A DNA stretch of 64,000 nt from Monodelphis domestica (GCF_027887165.1 NC_077228.1:214493633-214557632); one strand, 5' to 3'. Shown: positions 28,701 through 34,479, numbered from the stretch's first letter. Made by a program: numbers and translations. Notes: generated by a model not told the origin, from the letters alone.

Positions 28701-30562
28701 AGTAGCCAAGGTGATTTTCCTTCAAGCACAATGTTACTCCTCTCCCCTCCTTAACAAACTCCAGAGGCTCCCTACTGATTCTAGGATAAAATGTAAATTT
28801 GTATGTCTGGCTTTTAAATCCCTGTACAACATGGCCCCCCTCTGTCTTTCCAGCTTCCTTACTGTCCTACATTTTATGCTTGAGCCAAATTGGCCTTCTT
28901 GCCGGTCTTCACACAGGAGGCTACTCCATCTTCCATCTTTTGCACTGTTTGGCCCCAGTATTTGGAATGAACTCTTTCTCATGGTTGTTTCCTAGAATCT
29001 TTTACTTCCTTCAAGACTCAGTTTAAGTTCCATCTTCTTCATGAAAAAAAGTCTTTTCCTAACCCTCCCAGCTGCCAGTGCTTTCAAAATGACACTGTAC
29101 TTATTTTGTATTTATTCTGTATATAATTGTCCCTGACCAAGCTGTTACTAACCTAGTAGTACAGAAGTTCTTCAACAGCAATGAAGGACCATATCATTTT
29201 TGTCTTTGTCTCCCCTGTGCCAAGTACAGAGCATGGCACACAACAGGTGCTTAATAAATGATCCTTTGATAAGTTTTAGTGCTGTAATATCTTTCAATAT
29301 TTGTCTTTGCACTCCCAGGGACAAGCATAGAACATGACATGTAGAAATATAATATCTTTCATAAGAGGAGTCTTCAACTTAAGTATCCCCCAAATAGACA
29401 AGCACCAATCCAAACAGGGATTTGGTAAGAGGGTCAGGGACAGGGACAGCAAGTTTCTTATCCTGAAAGCTGAGGGTGGGAGAGATAAAGGGAGGGGCAG
29501 AGAGCTATAAGGTGGTTATGAGAGGATAAGAAAGTTAGAGAATAGTAGGACTACAAGGGGAAGGGTGAGCCAAATTACAAGGAAGGTGGAAAAGATTAGG
29601 TGATGGGACTAGAAGAGAGAAGGTAGAAAAGATTAGGGGTTGATGGGGCTACAAGGAGGGTAGGAAAAATTGAGTGTTGTGAGTACAAAAAGAAGGGTGG
29701 TAAAGAATAGGGGGTGATGGGACTACAAGAGAAAAGGAAGACAAGATTAGGGAGTGGTAGGATTATAAGGAGGGTGAGAAAGATTTGTGAGTGATGAGTC
29801 TACAAGAGAAAAGGTGGGAAAGATTAGGGGGTGGTGGGGCTACATGAGGAAAATAAGTAGCCCAGAGGGACTTCTAATTTTCTCTTAAAGCCCAAACTAT
29901 TCCCACCAAAGCAGGCCAGAAATCAGGAAAACCAAACTCTAAAAGATCTCTCAGTCTTACCAATTCCCACCTAGGAGTAGCTGTTTAAAACTACACGGGA
30001 GTAGCCGGCTCCCCTAAATCTTCCAGCCCATTCTCTACCCTCCTAGGGGCCTCCCTACTTCTAAACTCATTGTAAAGAAACCCTGGGGCAGAGGGGCTAC
30101 CTCAGCCTCTAAAATGCGTTCTCTCTCAAAACACCTTCACCCCCTCCTGCCAGTCGTTAATTTCCAGTTTCCCCACCGCCTTCTGGAAGAGCTTTAGGAA
30201 GAGAGGAGGTGGAGGGAGGAGAGGAGAGGAGCAAAGAAGGTAGACCGAGGGAAAGAGGCGAAGGGACCGAAGGGAGGAAGGGTAGCAAGTCTAGGAGAGA
30301 GAAAGAGAGGCAGCTTTCCAGGAAAGGGAGCTCAAGGGTGCTGAGGTAGGAAAGCGGCAGAGGGCTGGCGGTAGAATGGGGCTGAAGGGGAACAGCCAGG
30401 GATCACACATGGATGCGGGGCGCACTCACTGACCTCCTGGTAACTGGGATCCTGCGGGGTGAAGGTGCTATCCACGGGTTGCAAGCGCAGGTTCAAGTGG
30501 GGGAAGCTGTGTAGCCAGACGGCCCACCAGGGCGCTATGTAGTCCACTCGGGCGGCCGGCAT
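1575..30562 (-). CDS. TTYH2: TTYH2, tweety family member 2 (partial: coding exons 1 and 2)
   Basis: TTYH proteins are five-span plasma-membrane glycoproteins with an extracellular N-terminus. They were first described as calcium- or volume-regulated chloride channels; later structures show dimers without an obvious pore, so the transport role is debated. Exon 1 encodes residues 1-43, starting [13 protein letters not shown], very close to human TTYH2 ([13 protein letters not shown]) and unlike TTYH3 (MAGVSYAAPWW). Exon 2 encodes residues 44-100 plus two bases of codon 101: first membrane span ([10 protein letters not shown]...), a Cys-rich loop, and the SSCITWTS start of span two. The reading frame joins in phase 0 across a 28,686-bp intron (1748-30433). 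An in-frame ATG 27 codons upstream is ignored because the family starts at MxAARVDY. Exons 3 onward lie left of base 1. RPL38 lies upstream in the same direction, as in human. No damage is seen in the two exons. Confidence 0.95.
1930..2182 (-). mobile_element. WSINE1-type SINE split by an AT-rich expansion
   Basis: Both halves of the reversed CORE-SINE are present (gtgacttgcccagggccct, then ctaggaccttctagctccagg and ccactatgagacatagctgcc), separated by an AT-rich tract at about 2040-2118. Confidence 0.7.
2195..2430 (-). mobile_element. L1 3' UTR fragment
   Basis: Reversed L1 tail: attttattttccctaattac with A/T-rich tract and agccccctt, the same tail seen at 4840 and 38190. Confidence 0.6.
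2435..2614 (-). mobile_element. WSINE1-type SINE
   Basis: Reversed full element: taccttccatcttagaatca ... gttaagtgacttgcccagag ... ccactgagccatctaactgc. Confidence 0.9.
2615..2850 (+). mobile_element. L2 3' end
   Basis: Pattern of L2 tail: cccattaaaatgtgagcaac and gtaggtccttaataaacatt. Confidence 0.6.
2925..3060 (-). mobile_element. L2 3' end, reversed
   Basis: aaacatttattaagcaccta ctatgtgcc ... ctggagatacaaag is the complement of the L2 3' tail. Confidence 0.65.
3062..3645 (-). mobile_element. L1 3' fragment interrupted by a SINE
   Basis: Reversed L1 3' UTR (gaattctctccctctctccc; aatcatgtagagcatttttc; ttgctttggtctggattcag). It resumes after the SINE at 3102-3301. Confidence 0.7.
3102..3301 (+). 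mobile_element. WSINE1-type SINE with perfect target duplication
   Basis: Full element from ggggcagctgggtgactcag through gtgtgaccctgggcaagtca to aaggtaagggtttaaaaaaa. It has a tRNA-like head with A-box (gactcagtgg) and B-box (ggttcaaat). It is flanked by a perfect 12-bp duplication aataattttgag (3090-3101 and 3302-3313), so it moved by L1-type target-primed insertion. Confidence 0.95.
3690..3780 (-). mobile_element. MIR fragment
   Basis: ccagggtcacagccaagtct ... gctcttttcactagga is the reversed MIR core with a degraded end. Confidence 0.45.
3832..4084 (+). mobile_element. WSINE1-type SINE with internal tandem duplication
   Basis: Element runs from gactcagtggatggagag to aaggtaagggtttaaaaaaa. 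A 55-bp segment containing the B-box and CORE start is present twice in perfect copies (3865-3919, 3920-3974). Confidence 0.95.
4520..4800 (-). mobile_element. L2/MIR reversed fragments
   Basis: catttattaagcacccattc ... ctcaaggggctcgtggtcc resembles reversed L2; ctaggctctggggatacag and gaggaggaaaccaaagccca continue as L2- or MIR-like remnants. Confidence 0.5.
4840..6495 (-). mobile_element. L1 with 5' inversion (twin-priming structure)
   Basis: 4840-4880 and 5050-6116 are reversed L1 3' UTR and ORF2 3' half (ccagttgatggtcatctgta; ggatatagacctagtagtgg; ctctaatcaatagtgattta). 6117-6495 is ORF2 in forward orientation (tggataattctgattacaat; gcagctaagattaggagg; gaaatttttacaataaattc). Both parts end at the same ORF2 position, as expected for twin priming. 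A SINE at 4885-5045 interrupts the 3' UTR. Confidence 0.85.
4885..5045 (-). mobile_element. WSINE1-type SINE
   Basis: Reversed element (ttaaacccttaccttctctc ... ggggttaagtgacttgccca ... agaagtgtctgagatcag) with a diverged head, inserted in the L1 3' UTR. Confidence 0.85.
6554..6676 (-). mobile_element. L1 ORF2 fragment
   Basis: Parallel copy of the stretch at 5790-5912: cccctaacagtacattactt, tctgtcatattagctaatct, gaagcagtacctcag. It is probably the remaining ORF2 piece of the older L1 continuing at 6680. Confidence 0.75.
7199..9510 (-). mobile_element. 5'-truncated L1 nested in the older L1
   Basis: Reversed 3' UTR with a T-rich end at 7199-7260, then ORF2 including the C-terminal region (ggtagtgacattgctgggtc; ctgataggtatgagttggta) and part of the reverse transcriptase region (ctttgatattcttggcctta; ggtgatgatgggcatccacc). 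It is flanked by gtccaataattctt (7185-7198) and gtccaataactctt (9511-9524), a 13/14 target duplication. Many breaks; not functional. Confidence 0.88.
9625..9832 (-). mobile_element. WSINE1-type SINE
   Basis: Reversed element: cacttaccttccattttaga ... ttaagtgacctgcctggggt ... ctctatcctctgagccaagt. Confidence 0.88.
9833..10265 (-). pseudogene. Unidentified insert in L1 ORF1, possible retrocopy fragment
   Basis: This DNA does not resemble L1 although L1 ORF1 flanks it on both sides. On the minus strand a short open stretch at about 10074-10143 reads [20 protein letters not shown] then GPK and stop, like the charged C-terminus of a small coiled-coil protein, followed by about 240 bp resembling a 3' UTR. 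I do not recognise the parent. No clear poly(A) tail is seen, partly because a SINE abuts that end. It could equally be an unnamed repeat. Confidence 0.3.
11334..11387. repeat. (TTCC)n microsatellite
   Basis: About 13 ttcc/ccttcc units, lying directly at the A-rich (here T-rich) tail of the following SINE, a common birthplace of such tracts. Confidence 0.97.
11388..11580 (-). mobile_element. WSINE1-type SINE
   Basis: Reversed complete element: aacccttaccttccatctta ... gggttaagtgatttgcccag ... cactgagtcacccagcttcc. It lies in the L1 5' UTR. Confidence 0.93.
11770..11870 (-). mobile_element. MIR fragment
   Basis: tcaagtcatacaactcatta gtggcagagagaggacta matches the reversed MIR core. Confidence 0.45.
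11890..12060 (+). mobile_element. tRNA-derived SINE, old (MAR1/THER type)
   Basis: ggcagctatgacatggtgga, cttggagtcaagaagactta and ggttcaagtcctgcctctta form a tRNA-like head and CORE. The tail (ctaagactagacattgcaga) differs from the common families here. Confidence 0.55.
12235..13165 (+). mobile_element. Solitary LTR, endogenous retrovirus fossil
   Basis: A roughly 0.9-kb block unlike the flanks. Its latter part (ttaattcatcatttgtatga; aaaatctctataaaacccag; ttccctggcgactacc) follows the arrangement of marsupial ERV LTR 3' ends and has a relative at 20480-20560. No internal genes adjoin it, so it is a solo LTR. Old and diverged; ends approximate. Confidence 0.55.
13512..13712 (-). mobile_element. 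WSINE1-type SINE
   Basis: Reversed element: aaactcttaccttctgtctt ... ttaagtgacttgcccagggt ... aagtctgagaatccactgag. Flanks tattacattt / tactacattt look like a target duplication. Confidence 0.9.
13730..14038 (+). mobile_element. L1 3' end with poly(A)
   Basis: gatctgggacaatcttgaaa, cacctccagagaaagaactg and a 3' poly(A) run at 14027-14038 match the L1 tail family also seen at 23715. Confidence 0.7.
14182..14360 (+). mobile_element. Short 5'-truncated L1 with perfect target duplication
   Basis: 179 bp of L1 3' UTR (acccagtggaattgtgtgtt; gacc aaataaaataatg) ending in an A run, flanked by a perfect 14-bp duplication aaattcctctttct (14168-14181 and 14361-14374). Confidence 0.88.
14375..15990. 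other. TTYH2 intron 1, unassigned sequence
   Basis: No gene or repeat I can name with confidence. A hat-like AT stretch sits at 14460-14540. The part at about 15240-15760 gives an impression of an interspersed, possibly LTR-related fossil, but I could not establish ends or family. Confidence 0.3.
16018..16709 (+). mobile_element. L1 insertion: ORF2 C-terminus and 3' UTR
   Basis: About 100 codons of L1 ORF2 C-terminal domain remain open ([38 protein letters not shown]), matching the human ORF2 segment PLLGIYPKD...MFIAALFTIAKTW...MEYYAA. The 3' UTR follows. It is flanked by a perfect 12-bp duplication taaatgctatgt (16006-16017 and 16710-16721). 5'-truncated, so not mobile. Confidence 0.93.
16785..17085 (+). 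mobile_element. L1 3' end
   Basis: gagaatttggaactcaaaga, tgggtggggagggaaggaag and the tail aatgtaattggggaaaataa aattt are L1 3' UTR features shared with 24090-24150. Confidence 0.7.
17360..18630. other. TTYH2 intron 1, no recognisable element
   Basis: Mixed-composition DNA without nameable repeats, apart from a TG-rich stretch at 18378-18440. No splice-flanked open frame stands out. Confidence 0.5.
18634..18828 (+). mobile_element. tRNA-derived CORE-SINE, older WSINE1/THER type
   Basis: gagcaggtaggtagcacaat ... ttgggttcaaatgtgacctc ... gtgtgaccctaggcaagtca ... gttgttactaagacagaaaa. It lacks the usual WSINE1 3' portion. Confidence 0.8.
18850..18985 (-). mobile_element. MIR fragment
   Basis: tcattttattgatgaaaaaa ... 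gctcaaggtcacacaactag is the reversed MIR core. Confidence 0.6.
19075..19320 (-). mobile_element. MIR-family SINE, nearly full length
   Basis: ttttgcagatgaggaaactg, gaaggtcacctagctagtat and aggatttgaactctgatctt are in reversed MIR order; the Tigger-like element follows at its end. Confidence 0.75.
19321..19658. mobile_element. Tigger-like (Tc/mariner) non-autonomous DNA transposon
   Basis: 338 bp flanked by TA on both sides. The ends are inverted repeats: left cagtaggaccttgtatccac, right (complement) cagtagggtccccttatcta. The left end also has the family-like atatgctctaaaacctactg. No transposase is present, so it was moved in trans. Confidence 0.85.
19908..20595 (+). mobile_element. Solitary LTR, endogenous retrovirus fossil
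   Basis: A roughly 0.7-kb block starting near the first tgtgaactttagatttactc and ending with ttaattaaaccaccataaaa, gacttgggtattttatttgg and a cctggtgacc-type end similar to the LTR at 12235-13165. No gag, pol or env adjoins it. Old and diverged; ends approximate. Confidence 0.55.
20800..20995 (-). mobile_element. MIR-family SINE
   Basis: ttttacagctgaggaaactg aggcacagat, gcttgtccagggtcat and aatttgaactcagatattcc in reversed MIR order. Confidence 0.7.
21393..21560 (+). mobile_element. MIR-family SINE
   Basis: gcagcatagtagaatataaa, ggagtcagagaccctagctt and a gggtctctgcttactcattt tail are in forward MIR order. Confidence 0.6.
21845..22080 (+). mobile_element. MIR-family SINE
   Basis: cagaagatctgaactccaat, ggcttcagtttcctcattta and aagagctttgcaaaccttaa in forward MIR order. 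Confidence 0.65.
22235..22367 (+). mobile_element. MIR fragment
   Basis: ggaatcaggaatacccgagt tcaaatcc and gtctcagtttcctcag; it directly abuts the next SINE. Confidence 0.55.
22368..22582 (+). mobile_element. MAR1-type SINE
   Basis: Head gtaagacctgagttcaaatg, CORE gggcaagtcacttaatactg, then ggagaaggaaatggcaaacc and the RTE-like tail ggggtcatgaagagtctaaa. Confidence 0.9.
22618..23030 (-). mobile_element. L3/CR1 3' fragment interrupted by a SINE
   Basis: gaatttcagaattaaaaggg plus tcagaggctatctcatccaa, ctaggacattcccaacaagt and gtgatggggaaacccactac follow reversed L3/CR1 order; a WSINE1-type copy splits it. Confidence 0.65.
22653..22875 (+). mobile_element. WSINE1-type SINE with target duplication
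   Basis: ggggcagctagatatggctc ... aaaggtaagggtttaaaaaa, flanked by aaaaggggtctcag (22639-22652) and aaaagggggtctcag (22876-22890), one base apart. Confidence 0.92.
23430..23705 (+). mobile_element. MIR-family SINE
   Basis: aagacctggatttaaatctt, cagacatctcatctgtaaaa tgg and attgtaagattcaaatgata follow forward MIR order; a second partial head may lie inside. Confidence 0.6.
23715..24155 (+). mobile_element. L1 3' end
   Basis: gcagaaccaggaaagcattg, ccttcagagaaagaattgat, taatatggaaatgttttgca and tail gtaattggaaaaaatttt match marsupial L1 3' UTRs elsewhere in the window. Confidence 0.75.
24360..24570 (-). mobile_element. MIR-family SINE
   Basis: atttgatccttacagcaacc, cagatgagggaacttaagtg and gttcacacagctagtgtctg in reversed MIR order. 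Confidence 0.7.
24620..24790 (+). mobile_element. MIR-family SINE
   Basis: gaatatcgggttcaaatcct and cagttccagggctatgattc in forward order; the CORE is degraded. Confidence 0.5.
25123..25379 (+). mobile_element. MAR1-type SINE, full length
   Basis: gggcagctatgtggctaaat head, gcctcagtttcctcatctat middle, gaagaaaatggcaaactact and tail gggtcatgaagagttggata, ending in an A/C-rich run. Confidence 0.93.
25380..26860. other. TTYH2 intron 1, repeat-poor stretch
   Basis: No interspersed repeat or gene recognised. Within it, 25780-25990 has clustered motif-like words including a perfect octamer atttgcat, an aataattaat homeodomain-like site and several palindromic pieces. Confidence 0.45.
25780..25990. 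promoter_or_regulatory. Candidate intronic regulatory element
   Basis: Repeat-free and moderately AT-rich, with an octamer (atttgcat at about 25916-25923) and nearby aataattaatc. Only motif composition supports it; such sites occur by chance. Confidence 0.2.
26870..27360 (+). mobile_element. L2 ORF2 region
   Basis: cacttggtgatctcatcagt, cattatctctatgcaaatga, ctgcctcaagtctctctcaa and accaaagtgatcttagag match L2 ORF2 in forward order. Confidence 0.75.
27420..27443. repeat. (TTA)n microsatellite
   Basis: Seven to eight tta units at the tail of the adjoining reversed SINE. Confidence 0.9.
27423..27642 (-). mobile_element. WSINE1-type SINE with perfect target duplication
   Basis: Close to consensus: aacccttaccttctgtcttg ... 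ggggtcaagtgacttgccca ... cactgagccacccagctgcc. Flanked by a perfect 12-bp duplication aaattcattgtt (27411-27422 and 27643-27654). Little divergence suggests a late insertion. Confidence 0.96.
27680..27825 (-). mobile_element. Old tRNA-derived SINE fragment
   Basis: gcaattagggttaagttatt, gaagtcatacatctagggac and ctctgagacacctagctgc in reversed CORE-SINE order, strongly diverged. Confidence 0.65.
27830..28080 (+). mobile_element. L2 3' end
   Basis: Clear tail: agagcagagactgtgttatt, ttacacatcattaacactta ataaatgctcattgattgaa. Confidence 0.75.
28600..29270 (+). mobile_element. L2, ORF2 end and 3' tail
   Basis: Conceptual translation keeps L2-like words ([20 protein letters not shown]) and the tail agcatggcacacaacaggtg cttaataaatg. 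This is the longest L2 piece with a readable frame in the window. Confidence 0.85.
29549..29850. repeat. Degenerate minisatellite, unit about 40 bp
   Basis: About seven to eight diverged units, each starting near gactacaag and followed by a purine-rich agaaaaggtgggaaagatt core and ggggtgatgg. Successive starts fall near 29549, 29607, 29647, 29681, 29721, 29761, 29798 and 29838, mostly 40 bp apart. It lies in TTYH2 intron 1 about 0.6 kb from the first coding exon. Confidence 0.8.
30175..30345. repeat. Purine-rich GA tract
   Basis: A long run of gga/gag/aaag composition on the plus strand just inside TTYH2 intron 1. It is low complexity without a fixed period and could form purine-strand structures next to the promoter. 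Confidence 0.6.
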
Positions 30563-30850
30563 TGCTCCTGCCCCTTCGCTGGTCCGTCGGAGTGTCCCGC
30601 CGGCCAGTGGAGCAGCAGCGGCGGTGGCGGCAGCAGAGACCACTGCACGGGCGCGCTCCCAACACCATCCCTCGCGGGCGCAGCGATTCTTCCCTTCTCC
30701 CCCGCCCCCGCGCGCGCCCCCGGCCCCGCCTCGCCCCTCGGCTCTCCCGCGCCTCTCCAGGAGGGAGGCGCCTGTGAACGAAGGGATACGAGGAATAAAA
30801 CTAGGTCCCGACTGCTGCCCGCCCCGCCCCCAACTGGGAAGAATCAGGAT
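30420..30850 (-). promoter_or_regulatory. CpG-island promoter and 5' UTR of TTYH2
   Basis: This is the most GC- and CpG-dense stretch in the window (for example 30690-30760), with several GC-box-like runs (cccgcccc near 30700-30728 and 30822-30831). No TATA box is seen in the expected place. The 5' UTR probably lies within about 30563-30700; the start site cannot be fixed from sequence. The island covers the first coding exon, as is usual for broadly used vertebrate promoters. Confidence 0.8.
30434..30562 (-). CDS. TTYH2: TTYH2 coding exon 1
   Basis: 129 nt, 43 codons, ending ...PSYQE. The ATG is 30562-30560 with G at -3. The donor after GAG is gtcagt (30433-30428), weaker than gtgagt. A stronger-looking gtgagt starts four bases further on (30429), but using it would add GTCA and break the frame into exon 2, so the phase-0 gtcagt junction is chosen. 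Encodes the extracellular N-terminal segment. Confidence 0.93.
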
Positions 30851-30889
30851 CCCGGATTTAAAGCTGGATCGTCAGGTCCAAACCCGTAA

Positions 30890-31050
30890 CCATACAGAAG
30901 AGGAAATTCAGAGAAATTAAAGAAAAACTTACTCACGGCTCTATAACTAGTTTGAACACACAAGAATATGATCGATTTAGTTACGCACGGGGAATCTGAG
31001 ACACAGAGCGCTTAAGTGACTTGGCTCGGGTCACGAAGCTATGAAGTATC
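30890..31050 (-). mobile_element. MIR fragment
   Basis: gaatctgagacacagagcgc ttaagtgacttggctcgg, with tcacgaagctatgaagtatc, in reversed MIR order, directly upstream of the TTYH2 CpG island. Confidence 0.5.
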
Positions 31051-31225
31051 CTAGGAGGCAGTTAGATGGCTCGGTGGATAGAGTGCCCGCTCTGGAGTGG
31101 GGAAGATCTAGTTTCAAATGTCGCCTCGGACACTTCCAAGCTGTGTGACCCTGGGCAAGTCACTTAACTCTCTTTGCCTGTCTAAGAGTTGTTATTAAGA
31201 CAGAAAGTAAGAATTATTTTTTTTA
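31051..31225 (+). mobile_element. tRNA-derived CORE-SINE
   Basis: ggaggcagttagatggctcg ... gtgtgaccctgggcaagtca ... aagagttgttattaagacag; same subtype as the copy at 18634. Confidence 0.85.
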
Positions 31226-31289
31226 AGTGTCTTAAACAGGATTTGCTCTCATGACTTCTCTCTGACTCCAAGTTTAATGTGTCCTCATC

Positions 31290-31400
31290 TTGTTTTTAAC
31301 CTTTAATTTCCATTTTAGAAACAATGCTACGTCTAGGTTCTAAGGCAGAAGATGGGTAAGGGCTGGGCAATGGAGATTAAGTGATTTGTCCGGGTCACAC
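31290..31400 (-). mobile_element. WSINE1-type SINE, truncated
   Basis: taacctttaatttccatttt ... ggagattaagtgatttgtcc; the tRNA-like head is missing. Confidence 0.75.
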
Positions 31401-31659
31401 ATCCCACTATTAAGCTGTGCTGCCTCAGGTTGGCATGAGTTGTCTTCTGGTTCCTTATCATCCCCAAATCATCAATGTGTCTACAGCTCTGTGCTTCTTG
31501 CAGACATTTATCCTCACTTCCATTCTTACTCATCATTATTTTATGCTGTTGATTATGCTTATTAACTAGCCAGACTCAGAGGAAGGACTGACTACTCCTG
31601 AGCCCTGGGAGGGGCTGGGCATCCAGAAGGGGGCATTTAACACATTATGGGCATCCAGT

Positions 31660-31820
31660 AAATGTTAACCACAATAATAACATCTGCATTTAAGTAGGGC
31701 TTTCTCACAGCCCTGGGAGGTTTGTTTATCGCCATTTTACAGAGGAGGAGACTGAGGTCTGAAGATAAAGTGAAGGCCATTGTTGCCTAGCTAGTACTCT
31801 GGGCCAGGCCTGACAGCGAT
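31660..31820 (-). mobile_element. MIR-family SINE
   Basis: cagccctgggaggtttgttt, cattttacagaggaggagac tgag and gttgcctagctagtactctg in reversed MIR order. Confidence 0.6.
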
Positions 31821-32219
31821 TGGTTCAAGCTAGGGATAGAAGTGAGGAGATACTCCAAGGTCAGATAAACACTAAAGGAAGTTGATTTGACAAAATAGCA
31901 AGGGGAGAATTTCAGCAAAGACACAATGTTAATTCTGCTAATTGCTGCTGCTCCTCTCCTTCCCATATGGAGATTAGCCTTATCAGGAAGGTATATTCTT
32001 TCACTTGGAGTTGGGAGGTCATGCATCCAGCCCGAGGAGTTTCTTGCACAGAGCTATTTAAGCCTCTGGTGCCGGGGATACTTCGTCAATGGTTGGAGTC
32101 TCAATTCCACACATTTAAGGTTTTAGGTTTTGAAGAAGTTTTCAGCTACTTTATAGGAGAAAGTTAACATAATTTATGAGGAGGAGGTGTTACTGTTACC
32201 ACAGCAATTAAGTTGTTTG

Positions 32220-32400
32220 GTTTTTTTTTTTAAGCCCCACTTTCTGTTTTAATAACAACAGAAAGGCAAGAGCTAGACAAACAGGGTTAAATGACTTGCC
32301 CAAGGTCATGGAGTTTAGAAGTGTCTGAGGTCAAATTTGAACCTAGGACCTCCCAATTCTAGGCTTGGCACTCTATCTATTGTGGCACCTAGCCCTCCCA
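32220..32400 (-). mobile_element. WSINE1-type SINE
   Basis: ttaaatgacttgcccaaggt, gaacctaggacctcccaatt and tctattgtggcacctagccc in reversed order with a T tail. Confidence 0.85.
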
Positions 32401-32464
32401 GCTATTAAGCTTTTTTTTTTTTAACCCTTAACTTCTGTCTTAGAATCTGGAGATCCCAAGTTTG

Positions 32465-33025
32465 TAGCAACTTCTCAAATATAGAAACCCCTAGTTTGCC
32501 TTTTTGTCTCAAGAGAATTCTCCTCCCCTGGGGGTGGGTGGGTGGGGGGAGGACACCTCAGGCTCTAGAGTTTCAGACTAACAATAGACTTTGAAGTACT
32601 AGATGGTCCCAGTTAGGTGGGGCTAGACACCTAATCAGATGTTAAGTGTTCTTTGGACCTGGTAGTTTCTCCCCTGGTATCTAAATCCTTTCCTAAGTAG
32701 CCCAGCCCTAGATTGGACCTTTCCCTTTTTGTATCCATTGTAAAGCATCAGCCTCTCCTTGATAATCCTGTCTTGTATTTTTCATTTCCTCGTAGCCATC
32801 TAAAGCCAATCAATCATATTCTCTCCTCTCCAGTTCCCCAAGAGGTACATAAACTCCCCAAGTTCTATTGTTCTTTGGAGGATGATTTAGCCTGGTTTAT
32901 CCTCTCAGAGATACTGGTGCCAGAGTATAGGATTCTGTGTGGTGCTGAATCTAGAACATTATCTCTTTCCTGACTAAAGACTTGGTTTTTCTGACTAATA
33001 GTTCTGTGTTTTTTCCAAGTTAACA
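32465..33025 (+). mobile_element. Possible solitary LTR fossil
   Basis: A roughly 0.56-kb block beginning tgtagcaacttctcaaatat and ending in gactaaagacttggtttttc ...ttaaca, the look of an ERV LTR 3' end (TG...CA borders). No internal genes adjoin. Family not identified; old. Confidence 0.4.
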
Positions 33026-33027
33026 AA

Positions 33028-33170
33028 TCTGTACTAAGTATGGGTTCCAAGGCAGAAGAGCAGTAAGGGGTAGGCAATAGAGGAACACATCTAGGAAATA
33101 TCTGAAGTCATGTTTGACTCCAGGCCTTGCCATCTCCAGGTCTGGCTCTTTATCCACTGAGCCACCTCCC
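33028..33170 (-). mobile_element. WSINE1-type SINE, damaged
   Basis: ggttccaaggcagaagagca, ggtctggctctttatccact gagccacctcc; the central CORE is deleted. Confidence 0.75.
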
Positions 33171-33499
33171 GTGTATAAAGTTTTAAAGCTGAAATTGGAG
33201 TTCCAAATTTATAATCCATGTTATTTCCTCTGTTTTATGAGGAATCCAGCAAGGATAGGAGAGCATGAAGGACTAACAGATTAAGGGAAAAATAGGAAAT
33301 AGAACAGGAGACTTCTCTCCTCTTCCGCCCTCCTCTTCCCCCTCCATTCCCCCCAATATCCTCCTCCCCACCCCCACCCCGGCTTACCTAAATCAGTGTG
33401 AGTTTCGGGGGGTTTACCTTCCTGACATTATAGAGGAGTCAGCCAGGGAGGGATTGTGGCCTCAAATTTAGTGGGAGAACTGTGATGCTATTGCCAGGA

Positions 33500-33715
33500 G
33501 TTAAGAATATTAAGCTGCATTAGCAAAACCATATTGTCCAGAAGCAAAGAACCTGTAGTCCCAGAATGCCTTAGTCAGACCATATTTGCAGTACTGAAAT
33601 CTGTTCTGGACATCACATTTTAGGAAGGAAATTGATATACTCAATCTCATCCAAAGGAAAATGACCTGGAAGGGGATAGGATTGAAAGGAATGGGGATCC
33701 TTAGGGATAAAGACT
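33500..33715 (+). mobile_element. L3/CR1 fragment
   Basis: gtcagaccatatttgcagta ctgaaatctgttctgg and acattttaggaaggaaattg match the forward CR1-like order. Confidence 0.65.
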
Positions 33716-34135
33716 AAACCTGCCATCTCATTGGCATAGAGAACTCCAGGGTGACTTCTCTGATGGTTTCCATCAAGTCCCAGCTAACATCCCACCTTTT
33801 ATAGGAAGCCCTTTGCTGATCTCTTTTTTTTTTTGTATTTTTAAAAATCCCTTACCTTCTGTCCTGGTAACAACTCTGAGACAGAGGAGCAAGGGCTGGG
33901 CAATTGGAGATGAATGATTTGCCCAGGATCACACAGCTAGGGAAAATTTGAAACCAGGACCTCCTAACTCCAGGTCTGGTACTCTCTCCACTGTGCCCCC
34001 TAGAGTATCTTCCCTCTGTTATCTCCAATTTATCCTTACTATTTTGTTTGTAACATAGTTGTTTTCTTGATGTTTCCCTCAGCAGATCTGAGCTCTTTGT
34101 CTGGGTTTTTGTTGTTGCTTTGTCTTTCTTTTTAG
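33715..34135 (+). mobile_element. L2 3' region split by a SINE
   Basis: accttttataggaagccctt tgctgat before, and cttccctctgttatctccaa tttatcc with cagatctgagctctttgtct after, the SINE at 33815-34003. Confidence 0.6.
33815..34003 (-). mobile_element. WSINE1-type SINE
   Basis: aatcccttaccttctgtcct ... gatgaatgatttgcccagga ... ctctctccactgtgccccct. Confidence 0.85.
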
Positions 34136-34151
34136 CTCAGAGCTCATCACA

Positions 34152-34401
34152 TTTTATTGATTAGTCATTTCTGTCCTGTCTGACTCTTTGTGATCCCCTG
34201 TAGGGGGTTTTCCTTGTAGAGATACCAGAGTGGTTTGCTATTTCCTTCTCCAGCTCTTTTTTACAGATGAGAAAACTGAGGCAAACAAGGTTAAGGGACT
34301 TGGTCACACAGTCAATAAGTGTCTGAGGCCAGATTTGAACTAAAAAAGATTAATATTCCAGACTCTAGACCTAGCAATCTATTATTCCACCTAGCTGCCT
34401 T
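34152..34401 (-). mobile_element. MAR1-type SINE, full length
   Basis: Reversed RTE-like tail ctgtctgactctttgtgatc, ggtttgctatttccttctcc, gatgagaaaactgaggcaaa and ctattattccacctagctgc. Confidence 0.92.
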
Positions 34402-34479
34402 ACCACATGGTAGGTTCTTAAAAAAACAAAAACAAATCTTTCCTTTCTGTCTTCATATTAGTTCTAAGACAGAAGAGGA

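Noticed and set aside
28711-28995. 94-codon frame as a host gene
   Set aside because: The words [13 protein letters not shown] and [11 protein letters not shown] are typical of L2 ORF2 ends; it is an L2 fossil.
30563-30643. Upstream in-frame ATG as TTYH2 start (27 extra residues, Ala-rich)
   Set aside because: Human TTYH2 starts at the MxAARVDY Met, and the extension is low-complexity GC-rich 5' UTR sequence.
30624-30920. Plus-strand open frame in the CpG island as a divergent gene
   Set aside because: Arg/Pro-rich translation driven by GC content, with no family match; a non-coding divergent transcript is possible but not shown.
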